Source of the DNA: Halobacteriovoraceae bacterium
Lineage (GTDB): Bacteria; Bdellovibrionota; Bacteriovoracia; Bacteriovoracales; Bacteriovoracaceae
Direction of reading: 5' to 3'
Length of the DNA stretch: 5,742 bases
Assembly (NCBI GenBank): GCA_018663815.1
Contig: JABJPQ010000172.1
Span: 1 to 5,742, forward strand
The notes below the pieces were generated by a model that saw only the letters and a list, made by a program, of their open reading frames with translations, searched no databases and was not told the DNA's origin. The position numbers and the translations under genes are program-made. Shown here in pieces: positions 1-5,699 of this stretch (positions within the stretch are counted from its first letter, which is position 1; every line of letters starts with the position of its first letter).

Positions 1-510
1 TATGTCTGCTGCTAGGATTTGACCAACATCACCCCTTTGATTTTTATGGGACTTGAAATTTGTATAGTAAAAGTTCAGATCAACGATTTTATCAAATGAC
101 TTTAGATGTTTTGCGAATTCATTAAACGAGCCTTTTTTGTTTCTCCAGCTATGTTCTTTTACTCCGTCACGAATATTTTTTGTTTCTTTATTATTAGAGT
201 AGAGAATAGTTTTGAACTTTGGGCTAAGAAATTTTTTGGCTGATTTAAAATCTTTTTCTTGAAGCATTTGAGAGAATTTAAATAAAAGTTCTTTTTCTAT
301 CTCTGTGAATTCTTTCTCATCAGCATCAACTGTCGCGGAATCCTTAGATATTGATGAAGAAGCCGTATGAGAGATGGCTTCAAGCTCGGCACGATCAATA
401 TCTATCCTTTCTTTTAATGAATGAAAAGTCTTATTGATGTCATTTGCATATAAGACTTGAAGTGATGTTGGGATAAAAAAGAATAATACTACTTTGAATA
501 AATATTTCAT
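1..510 (-). CDS. Exported protein of unknown function, N-terminal part (3' end outside window)
   Basis: The start is ATG at 510, preceded by AAGGA (517-521) with a 6-base spacer. The frame stays open for 170 codons to the window edge, so the gene is partial at its C-terminus. Residues 1-22 form a clear Sec signal peptide (MKYLFK, then a hydrophobic stretch VVLFFFIP, ending near LYA-ND). The mature part is lysine-rich: a helical, Ser/Ala-rich stretch at about 27-65, then a mixed region at 66-170 containing FKSAKKFLSPKFKTI and SFDKIVDLNFYYTNFKSH. The latter vaguely recalls NTF2-like domains near the N-terminus of larger exported proteins, but this is only an impression and I assign no family. 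It reads in the same direction as the glycan operon to its right but is separated by 194 bases with its own possible promoter, so it is probably a separate unit. That a gene is present is well supported; its function is unknown. Confidence 0.8.
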   Translation of the reverse strand, partial: MKYLFKVVLFFFIPTSLQVLYANDINKTFHSLKERIDIDRAELEAISHTASSSISKDSATVDADEKEFTEIEKELLFKFSQMLQEKDFKSAKKFLSPKFKTILYSNNKETKNIRDGVKEHSWRNKKGSFNEFAKHLKSFDKIVDLNFYYTNFKSHKNQRGDVGQILAADI

Positions 511-553
511 GCTTTTTCCTTATGTTGTCTGACTTTAGTATTTGAGCTTTTAT

Positions 554-559
554 ATTATA
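554..559 (-). promoter_or_regulatory. Possible -10 element for the left-edge exported protein
   Basis: The minus strand reads TATAAT here, 43 bases upstream of the ATG at 510. No convincing -35 hexamer lies 16-18 bases further upstream; the best position gives TCATAT and falls inside the inverted repeat at 567-584. In such AT-rich DNA a chance TATAAT is quite likely. Confidence 0.3.
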
Positions 560-566
560 TATTGAG

Positions 567-584
567 TATCATAATAATATGATA
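567..584. repeat. 18-base perfect inverted repeat, possible operator
   Basis: The sequence is TATCATA-ATAA-TATGATA: two perfect 7-base arms around a 4-base loop. It overlaps where the -35 region would be if the TATAAT at 554-559 is the -10 of the gene starting at 510. It lacks a T-run and G+C content, so it is not a good terminator for the upstream operon. A repressor or activator site is an inference from position; the AT-rich background makes chance palindromes fairly common. Confidence 0.3.
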
Positions 585-704
585 GTTCCTGTATAAATGC
601 AATGAACGAATATAACGTGAAGTAAAATCAATCAACTGTAAGTGCATAATATTATACGACTTATTCTTTCGTTTATTTTCGTTAAATATTTCATTTGTGT
701 TCGA

Positions 705-1754
705 TCACAGGTATTGATTTAACTTGCTGATTTGTAGAGAGGAATTTTTTCGATTTGCATTTTGCTCATGATATTCAGCGTAGTATTTAAGGAGTTTTTC
801 AATATTGTCAAATAACGATTTTTCACTTGTTTTGATACCTAGCTTTAAGTCATGGTAAATTGATGCATTAATTTCTTGTTCTGCATGGCGTGGAATTGGG
901 TACACTAGAGCTGGCTTCTTTAGGGCCATGATCTCAGCTAAGGATGAAGCCCCTGCATTTATTATAAAAAAATCGTATTGGCAAAAAAGGTTATAGTTAA
1001 AAGCAGACCTCATCTGAGGAGTCAATATTGAAATATGGTACTTTTTTAATCGGCTCAGATATTGCTCCATTATAGCATCTGATACTCCTGAGGAAGAAAG
1101 AAAGAGTAAGCCTTTGAGAGGTAATGAAGGGGCATTTTGTTTTGAATGTGCGGTAAATTCACTTCTGACAAGTGGGGGGATGAAAATCATTTTTTTAAAA
1201 AGTATTTGAGAGTAAGGCTTGTTGTTTGGGTAAGATAAGCATGGGCATAATATTTTATTACATATGATGTAGTTTATTAACAAATCTGCGAGTTCAAAAT
1301 AAAAATGCGCAATCAATAAGAGTTTAAACTTTTTCTTATTGTAAAATGTTGATAGTACTTCAAAGGCATTATTCACGGCAATTATATTTGCATGAGTATA
1401 CTTCCTCCAAAAGAGGTAACTATAATCGGAGTCAACAAATATTGTATTAGTATCATGTTTTTGAATATGTTGTTTGATTTTTTTTGCGTTAAGAGATAGC
1501 GTTTTGAAATGGTCAGAGAAATTAAGAATTGTCTTTAGAGTAGAAATCTTATTATCACTGAGACTATATTTGATAGGAATTAAGTGGTACGTTTTTGTAT
1601 TGGGAATTGATCTTTCTTTAAAATATTTTAAACCGTTACCACTCGTAAAAATATCAATACTGTACCCTTGCATCTGGTAATACTCAATTAACTGGGTACA
1701 TCTTGTTGAATTGCCAAGTCCATAGCCATTAATGATAAAAATTATCCGTTTCAT
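705..1754 (-). CDS. GT-B glycosyltransferase, MurG/MJ1255-like
   Basis: This 349-residue protein is predicted to transfer a sugar from a nucleotide-sugar donor to a glycan or lipid-linked acceptor at the inner face of the cytoplasmic membrane. The N-terminus has a beta-strand and glycine loop, IIFIINGYGLGNSTR (4-18), typical of the GT-B acceptor domain; N15 sits where many relatives have His. The C-terminal donor domain carries NAGASSLAEIMALKKPALV (266-284) followed by PIPRHAEQEINA (286-297), the classic nucleotide-sugar site of the GT28/GT1 group (Gly-rich loop, Glu, Pro, then His/Gln-Glu-N-A). Length is normal for the family. A hydrophobic patch at about 143-167 may contact the membrane. 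The ATG overlaps the TGA of the preceding methyltransferase reading frame (ATGA), and no Shine-Dalgarno is visible, so translation probably depends on coupling. It is the last gene of the operon. Class is clear; donor and acceptor are unknown. Confidence 0.85.
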   Translation of the reverse strand: MKRIIFIINGYGLGNSTRCTQLIEYYQMQGYSIDIFTSGNGLKYFKERSIPNTKTYHLIPIKYSLSDNKISTLKTILNFSDHFKTLSLNAKKIKQHIQKHDTNTIFVDSDYSYLFWRKYTHANIIAVNNAFEVLSTFYNKKKFKLLLIAHFYFELADLLINYIICNKILCPCLSYPNNKPYSQILFKKMIFIPPLVRSEFTAHSKQNAPSLPLKGLLFLSSSGVSDAIMEQYLSRLKKYHISILTPQMRSAFNYNLFCQYDFFIINAGASSLAEIMALKKPALVYPIPRHAEQEINASIYHDLKLGIKTSEKSLFDNIEKLLKYYAEYHEQNANRKNSSLQISKLNQYL

Positions 1755-2332
1755 TTTGTTGCAACGATGAGATAGGAGAGTGGAAAAACTCTACTTCTCC
1801 TTAGAATTTTAAATTGATTGAATTTGAGGTGCTCATTCATCATTTTTTTATTAATAATATTAAGCTTAATACCTCTCAATCGATAAAAGAGTGAATAAAC
1901 TGCAGAAAAAATACTCATTCTTGGGTAAAGAATAATACAATATCCCTTTGGTTTTGTAAGTTGGTACCCCTTTTGAAAAATAGGTGCAAGATTATCGTTG
2001 AATTCAAGTGATCCTGCAATTAAGACTAAATCAAATTGCTGATCAATATTGAGATCTTAAATTTTGGAATGTACAAGTGTGTAGCTTTTAGGGCTGAGCT
2101 CTCGGAGCATCTCTAAAGACTGATCAACACACGTTACATTCAACTTCATTTCTTTGAGATTTTTTGCGTAAAAACCACTCCCACTTCCGAGGTCTATTAC
2201 AGATTGAAGCTTAAGTTCTTGGATCGTTTTAAGAATAGCCCTAAGCTCGATGTTCCTGATGTGGCGCAAAAAGCCTTGATTTAATTTCTGTGAATAATCT
2301 TTTGCCAGAGAATTAAAGAACTGTTCTGTCAT
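1751..2332 (-). pseudogene. Class I SAM-dependent methyltransferase, interrupted by an in-frame TAA
   Basis: The ATG at 2332 opens 91 codons that stop at TAA (2057-2059). The same frame then runs another 101 codons to TGA at 1751-1753, so the intact gene would encode about 193 residues, normal for a small methyltransferase. Before the stop: SAM-binding motif I VIDLGSGSG (45-53) and the motif II acid D70 (TCVDQS). After it: motif IV FDLVLIAGSLEF (100-111) and a KPKG turn (127-130) with strand YCIILYP. The two halves therefore complement each other in one frame. GAA to TAA (KIEDL restored) is a plausible single-base origin. The start lies 20 bases inside the upstream methyltransferase gene, has no clear Shine-Dalgarno, and the end overlaps the glycosyltransferase start. 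The 91-residue product lacks half the Rossmann fold and is unlikely to be active. Sequence error or readthrough are alternatives. The acceptor is unknown, probably a sugar or lipid intermediate handled by this operon. Confidence 0.82.
2057..2059 (-). other. Premature in-frame TAA stop codon
   Basis: This codon ends the methyltransferase frame after residue 91, yet coding continues in the same frame without any shift. Other genes here (the deacetylase, the first methyltransferase, the first and third secreted proteins) end in TAA, so this codon acts as a normal stop in this genome and reassignment is unlikely. Confidence 0.8.
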
Positions 2333-2993
2333 GATGAGTGAGATTGGTTAGGAGGCATGAAAACCCTAGTGTTTTATTAGTGTAAAATTCAATGTTTGAG
2401 GAAGGAGGAATTTGTAATGAGGAACTTAACTCTGCTCTTTTATAGTAGCGTGGAATATATAATGAATTGAAAAGACCGTATTGAAGGACATAAAGGCGAT
2501 GCAAGTATCTTTTCAGTGATATCTTTTTTTCAGAAAAACTATGAAGACAAGGCAGCCCAATTGTTTTTTGTCCTAATATTTTAATTTCAGCAGGGGTCAA
2601 CCAATCGAGCAGTCCGAGAGAGATAACAATATCAGCGTCCTGAAAGTCTTCGAGTTGATTTATGTCGGAACAATAAAAGTTAACTTTGGGGTGTTGTTGA
2701 AAGTCTTGTTGTGCTTTTGAAATAGCGGCTTTTGAGAAATCATAACCATTGTAGGCTTTGATATCATACTTGAGTAAGTCTTTTGCAAATCTTCCCGAGC
2801 CACACGCAAGCTCATAAACAACTTTGTTCTCTAGATACGGAGCAAGAATGTCTAGACTTTGTTTTTGCCTCTCGATAAGGCTTGATTGGAAATGTTGACG
2901 TGATCGTTTTTTGAGATATGATTTTTCTTCCCACTTTAGAATTTTATTATCCCAAAAATGTTTTTTAGAGGAAGGTGACTGTGAGCTGAACAT
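2313..2993 (-). CDS. Class I SAM-dependent methyltransferase
   Basis: This 226-residue cytoplasmic methyltransferase shows the canonical order. There is an N-terminal helical cap (about 1-55), motif I VVYELACGSGRF (58-69), the motif II acid D85 in GYDFS, which would bind the SAM ribose, a motif III acid at CSDI (D110), and motif IV DADIVISLGLLDWL (119-132). The C-terminal third (about 150-226) is basic and aromatic, with RYLHRLYVLQYGLF and YIPRYYKRAEL, and may hold the acceptor site. Its ATG lies one base after the deacetylase stop. The ribosome site AAAGGA (3005-3010) sits in the end of that gene, with a somewhat long spacer of 11 bases. Its own 3' end overlaps the next methyltransferase by 20 bases. 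The context suggests methylation of a sugar or lipid-linked glycan; the sequence itself does not show which atom (O, N or C) is methylated. UbiG-like fold membership is likely, but no specific family is recognised. Confidence 0.85.
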   Translation of the reverse strand: MFSSQSPSSKKHFWDNKILKWEEKSYLKKRSRQHFQSSLIERQKQSLDILAPYLENKVVYELACGSGRFAKDLLKYDIKAYNGYDFSKAAISKAQQDFQQHPKVNFYCSDINQLEDFQDADIVISLGLLDWLTPAEIKILGQKTIGLPCLHSFSEKKISLKRYLHRLYVLQYGLFNSLYIPRYYKRAELSSSLQIPPSSNIEFYTNKTLGFSCLLTNLTHHDRTVL

Positions 2994-2994
2994 T

Positions 2995-3750
2995 TTATTT
3001 TCTTTCCTTTAAAAAATGATATTCTTCTTTTCTGTTTGGACCTTTTAATTCATTCAGTGGACCAGGGTGGTACGCGATGAGATCATTTGCTTGGGCAAGG
3101 TTCAAGTATTGATTCATAATCGCTTTAACATCGTTTTTGATATTGTATGAGTAAAGTCCTTGCATGTAATTATTAGTTGGGATTTTATGTTTTTTTAAGA
3201 CTTGATAGTATAATGATCCAGCATAGCTAAGTATAATAGCCTTAATGCAGCCCTTGATGCCAATGTATGGTGTTGTTAGGAGTATATTGCTAAGGGAGTT
3301 TCGCGTATTTCGTATGAAAATACTTTTTTTAGTTGTTGGAATGGCATGTAATAGATTGGTACATAAAAAAGGTATTTGGTGGATATGGCAATGTCCATCA
3401 TAAAAATCTGGATAATGGCCAAATAGCTTTTTAAATTGGCTTATTTGTGCTTGAAATTCCTGGTTCACTTTTTTTCTAAATTGTATTGGAGAGATAATTA
3501 ATTTTAAGGCAACTTGCAAGTAGGATTCTCCTAGGGGGCTTTTTGATGTGAGCAGTGGAGCGTCAAATAAGTAAAAGTGCATTCCTATTTTTAGATCTTG
3601 CCCTGCTTGTTTGAGCTGTCTTATGTCTTCTTGTTTGATGCCTGATACCATACAGCTTACGGCGTTAATTTTACACTTTTTTACTAATTTCAAGATAGTG
3701 TGATTTATCTGCGGTGTAAGTCCCATATCGTCGGCACAAATGATCATCAT
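2995..3750 (-). CDS. YdjC/ChbG-family carbohydrate deacetylase
   Basis: Predicted metal-dependent deacetylase that removes an N-acetyl group from an amino sugar or a lipid-linked sugar. Counting from ATG at 3750 (251 residues), the family signatures are all present: the paired acids D7-D8 in ICADDMGLT, H58 in GMHFYLF, DGHCHIH at 118-124 (metal and catalytic His/Asp), and YHPG at 227-230. In this superfamily ChbG acts on chitooligosaccharides and Francisella NaxD acts on a polyprenyl-phosphate-linked sugar; the neighbouring glycosyltransferase favours the second kind of role, by inference. The frame could also start at TTG 3762, but AGAGGA just before the tandem ATGs at 3750 and 3747, and the usual family start a few residues before the ADD motif, favour an ATG. 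It is the first gene of the leftward operon, with the next start one base after its TAA. No signal peptide is seen, so it acts in the cytoplasm. Confidence 0.87.
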   Translation of the reverse strand: MMIICADDMGLTPQINHTILKLVKKCKINAVSCMVSGIKQEDIRQLKQAGQDLKIGMHFYLFDAPLLTSKSPLGESYLQVALKLIISPIQFRKKVNQEFQAQISQFKKLFGHYPDFYDGHCHIHQIPFLCTNLLHAIPTTKKSIFIRNTRNSLSNILLTTPYIGIKGCIKAIILSYAGSLYYQVLKKHKIPTNNYMQGLYSYNIKNDVKAIMNQYLNLAQANDLIAYHPGPLNELKGPNRKEEYHFLKERK

Positions 3751-3810
3751 GTTCCTCTGCAAAGATGTATTTCCCTATATAAACTTTAGAGACTTAAAGA
3801 GTAGTATTTG

Positions 3811-3825
3811 TAGTTAGCATAACTA
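3811..3825. repeat. 15-base perfect inverted repeat upstream of the glycan operon
   Basis: The sequence is TAGTTA-GCA-TAACTA, two perfect 6-base arms around a 3-base centre. It lies about 61 bases upstream of the deacetylase ATG at 3750, where a regulator could bind near the leftward promoter. This role is inferred from position only. Confidence 0.3.
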
Positions 3826-3980
3826 AAATGTTATGAATTGTGTAGGGTCTAATATGTTGTTGGTGGTTCTGGGGTACGATGTGTTTTAAGTTACTTATGG
3901 GAGGTGCATAGAAAACTTGGCATTATTTTCCTTTCTTGGTTAGGTTGATTAATTTTATTATTGCTGAGTTTAATAGTTTG

Positions 3981-4010
3981 TTTCAGGATCGTGGTTTAGT
4001 GTGTTATAAT
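3981..4010 (+). promoter_or_regulatory. Extended -10 promoter for the secreted-protein cluster
   Basis: A perfect TATAAT (4005-4010) is preceded by TG one base upstream (4002-4003), giving the extended TGnTATAAT element that can work without a strong -35. The nearest -35 candidate, TTTCAG (3981-3986), is poor, with an 18-base spacer. Transcription would start near 4017, leaving a leader of about 32 bases before the first gene at 4049. It is well placed to drive all three secreted-protein genes. Confidence 0.6.
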
Positions 4011-4048
4011 AACTTGTAAGTTTTTCTTTAAAGATTATTGGGGGGGAG

Positions 4049-4564
4049 TTGAAAGATTCTTTGTGGTATATTTATTGCTTTTTTATTTGTGCAGGGGTGA
4101 GCCTCCCCGCGGCAGGAGTGGTTGGACAGGAAGAAATTCTTGTTAATGGAAATATTGACGCTAGTTCTGTTACTGTAGGAGGCGGAGGCGGTAAGGTTAT
4201 CATTGATTCTAACCGAGACATTCTTGCTGTTGGAGATGTGGAGTTTCGAACAAGTGCAAAAGCAGATTATATTTGTTTTGGAGACCCAAATGATATTAAT
4301 AATTGCCAACAAAACTTTGTTCCAACGATAAAAGCTAATAATTGTACTGATAGTCTAACATTAATACTTTCAAAGGACAGCTCTCTTAATGATATGGCGC
4401 TAAAGGAACATGAATGTCCTCCTAATGAGTTTATTGCTAAGTTGAACATGTCGGGAGTTCTGGGAGGTCGAAGAGGGGTTACGACTACTTCTGATGGTGA
4501 CGTAACTGGGCGTGAAGGCTTTATTAAAAGGATCACACTTATAGTGACTTGTTGTCATTTTTAA
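4049..4564 (+). CDS. Secreted cysteine-containing protein, first of a tandem family
   Basis: A 171-residue protein of unknown function. The start is a TTG at 4049 directly after the G-rich stretch GGGGGGGAG (4040-4048), which could pair with the anti-Shine-Dalgarno; no ATG is available before the signal peptide. Residues 1 to about 22 form a signal sequence (MKDSLWYIYCFFICAGVSLPAAG); the exact cleavage site is unclear. The mature protein begins with a Gly/Ser/Thr/Val-rich, probably beta-stranded part (about 27-70) containing GGGGGKVIIDSN, then a C-terminal domain with six cysteines: C76, C86, C99, C123 (in HECPPNEF), and the adjacent pair C168-C169 near the very end. This pattern and the IDSN motif recur in the next gene, so the two are paralogues. 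Export to the periplasm or surface with disulfides is inferred. The gene ends 26 bases before its neighbour's preferred start. A pilin-like or adhesin-like role is possible, but there is no N-terminal prepilin motif. Confidence 0.75.
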   Translation: MKDSLWYIYCFFICAGVSLPAAGVVGQEEILVNGNIDASSVTVGGGGGKVIIDSNRDILAVGDVEFRTSAKADYICFGDPNDINNCQQNFVPTIKANNCTDSLTLILSKDSSLNDMALKEHECPPNEFIAKLNMSGVLGGRRGVTTTSDGDVTGREGFIKRITLIVTCCHF

Positions 4565-4580
4565 CATTGCTTACAATGAA

Positions 4581-4585
4581 AAGGA
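4581..4585 (+). promoter_or_regulatory. Ribosome binding site deciding the start of the second secreted protein
   Basis: AAGGA, followed after 5 bases by ATG at 4591, is the only well-spaced Shine-Dalgarno in this region. It favours 4591 over the in-frame upstream TTG 4549 and ATG 4576. Confidence 0.6.
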
Positions 4586-4590
4586 AGCTT

Positions 4591-5157
4591 ATGAGGGAGT
4601 TAGGAAGTATATATATGCCGATCATGCTGCTGGCAGCCCTATTATGTGGGTGGGGGCAGACTGCAATTGCTGGAAACTTGACTGGAGGGGCACTTTCCTC
4701 ATCTAAGCGAGTACTTATTGATTCTAATACAATCAAGTCTACAGATTCAGATACGCAGCTTATAGATGGAACTTATGATGTAACCAATACTAATGCTAAT
4801 AGGGTTGTCCTTGCTACAGATGGAAGGGTGTCTGGCGAAATACTAGATGAAGCGCAGCGAATTGGTGTTGATCAGGTCTGTATTGGAGCAGATTGCCGGG
4901 TTTTTAGAGGCGGGGGAGTTCGAGGGGCTTGTGTTGCTACTGATATGTCTACTGCTACGGTGATTAGTAATGGTGCTCCTGATGTGTATGCTAACACAGC
5001 TGAATGCCCCGTGAATCAATTTGCCTATAAAATTCAACTCTGGGGGGCGATGTCAAATCGGTTTCGGCTTAACTGGTCAGATCTTGAAACCCAGGCAGGG
5101 TGGGAGCATGTTTTAACATCTGTGAGTGTTAGAATTTACTGCTGTTCTTTTAATTAG
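4591..5157 (+). CDS. Secreted cysteine-containing protein, second of a tandem family
   Basis: A 188-residue protein of unknown function, paralogous to the preceding gene. I chose ATG 4591 because AAGGA (4581-4585) lies 5 bases upstream and because it gives an ideal signal peptide, MRELGSIYMPIMLLAALLCG to TAIA, cleaved before GN. Longer starts (TTG 4549, ATG 4576) would overlap the upstream gene or lengthen the signal unnaturally. The mature N-terminal part is Ser/Thr/Asn-rich with KRVLIDSN, matching KVIIDSN in the first protein. The C-terminal domain has cysteines in CIGADC, then GACV, AECPVNQF and a terminal YCCSFN. Between the ECP cysteine and the CC pair there are 44 residues, exactly as in the first protein. 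Tryptophans are frequent near the end (LWGAM, LNWSD, AGWEH). Its TAG stop lies within the ribosome site region of the third gene, consistent with an operon. Extracytoplasmic location is well supported; function is unknown. Confidence 0.8.
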   Translation: MRELGSIYMPIMLLAALLCGWGQTAIAGNLTGGALSSSKRVLIDSNTIKSTDSDTQLIDGTYDVTNTNANRVVLATDGRVSGEILDEAQRIGVDQVCIGADCRVFRGGGVRGACVATDMSTATVISNGAPDVYANTAECPVNQFAYKIQLWGAMSNRFRLNWSDLETQAGWEHVLTSVSVRIYCCSFN

Positions 5158-5160
5158 GAG
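5156..5160 (+). promoter_or_regulatory. Ribosome binding site for the third secreted protein (GTG start)
   Basis: AGGAG overlaps the TAG stop of the second gene and lies 7 bases before GTG at 5168. This near-ideal spacing fixes the start there rather than at the GTG at 5126, which would overlap the upstream gene. Confidence 0.7.
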
Positions 5161-5167
5161 TGTTGTT

Positions 5168-5650
5168 GTGGACTTTTACAAATGGCTTAAACTTAGTTTT
5201 CTTTGTATTTCTCTCGTTGCTGATGTTTGCCTTGCACAGAGTGTAACTGCGAGTGGTGGTGCTACTGAGTTGAGTGGTACGTTGAGTATTAGTGCTACTC
5301 CTGTTGTTGAAGCTGCCACTGGGACTGTTAAAAATATTCGTTATCTAAATGCCCAAAACAATAAAATTACTGCGCCAAGTTATGTAATCAACGGAGCAAT
5401 AATTAATAGTTTTCCTCCCGGTGGAACGACCGGTGCTGAAGGTAATTGCGTCGGTACAGATCGCATGCTTACAAGGGTGACTTTATCAATTACTCAAGGG
5501 GTTGGCTCAACAAGTATTTGGGGGGAGTGTTGGTCTAGTAGTGACAACAGCGTGGGAGCCCCTATCAATTGTGGAGAAGCAACGACGCATGTCGGGAATG
5601 AGCTTATTAAAACATTCACAGTTATACAAAAGTGTAAGCCTACTAATTAA
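5168..5650 (+). CDS. Secreted cysteine-containing protein, third and most divergent of the cluster
   Basis: A 160-residue protein of unknown function starting at GTG 5168, supported by AGGAG 7 bases upstream. Residues 1-23 are a textbook signal peptide (MDFYKWLKLS, then FLCISLVADV, ending CLA before QSV); the cysteine at 21 is not in a good lipobox, so it is probably not a lipoprotein. The mature N-terminal part is rich in Ser, Thr, Ala, Gly and Val, as in a beta-rich fold. Four cysteines follow: C94 (GNCVGTD), C121 (GECW), C135 (INCGE) and C156 (IQKCKP). The C-terminal strand GNELIKTFTVIQKC can be lined up with GREGFIKRITLIVTCC and GWEHVLTSVSVRIYCC of the two upstream proteins, and NCVGTD resembles VCIGAD, suggesting distant homology with loss of the CC pair and the ECP motif. 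It begins 10 bases after the second gene, so the three are very likely co-transcribed. Confidence 0.75.
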   Translation: MDFYKWLKLSFLCISLVADVCLAQSVTASGGATELSGTLSISATPVVEAATGTVKNIRYLNAQNNKITAPSYVINGAIINSFPPGGTTGAEGNCVGTDRMLTRVTLSITQGVGSTSIWGECWSSSDNSVGAPINCGEATTHVGNELIKTFTVIQKCKPTN

Positions 5651-5672
5651 CCTCAGTTCGGCCAAAGATATC

Positions 5673-5699
5673 AAGCTAGCACATGCTCTCGTAGCTTTT
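5673..5699 (+). terminator. Weak candidate terminator after the secreted-protein cluster
   Basis: AAGCTA (5673-5678) can pair with TAGCTT (5692-5697) around a 13-base loop, followed by only two further T residues. The stem is short and the T-run poor, so termination here is uncertain. The last bases contain an ATG at 5731 that could begin another gene, but only four codons are visible. Confidence 0.25.

Larger units (their letters stand above)
3751..4048. other. Divergent intergenic region between the glycan operon and the secreted-protein cluster
   Basis: About 300 bases without a convincing gene. The left side should hold the promoter for the leftward operon: a TATATA sits at 3776-3781 on the minus strand, but no matching -35 was found. 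The right side holds a clear extended -10 promoter reading rightward. An inverted repeat lies at 3811-3825. The middle (about 3830-3980) is T- and G-rich on the plus strand and shows no recognisable riboswitch or RNA gene. Confidence 0.6.

Noticed and set aside
640..660. ATAATATTAT palindrome as the terminator of the glycan operon.
   Set aside because: It is purely A+T, has no G+C stem and no following T-run on the minus strand, so there is no real terminator signal.
1474..1680. Plus-strand open frame of 68 codons within the glycosyltransferase gene.
   Set aside because: It is antisense to a well-supported glycosyltransferase and its composition looks like reverse-complement noise.
2057..2059. 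Recoding of TAA as a sense codon.
   Set aside because: Four other genes in the window end naturally at TAA, and no specific recoding element is visible near this codon.
2057..2332. Treating the 91-residue product as a complete small methyltransferase.
   Set aside because: It ends before motif IV, and the same frame downstream clearly supplies the missing half of the fold.
3854..3889. Eleven-codon mini-frame (MLLVVLGYDVF) preceded by AGGG, a possible leader peptide.
   Set aside because: It is very short, has no adjacent terminator or attenuator hairpin, and lies upstream of the mapped extended -10 promoter, so it would not be in that transcript.
4028..5037. Several open frames of 60-95 codons on the minus strand opposite the secreted-protein genes.
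   Set aside because: They lie antisense to genes with signal peptides and conserved cysteine patterns, have no recognisable domains and no supporting ribosome sites.
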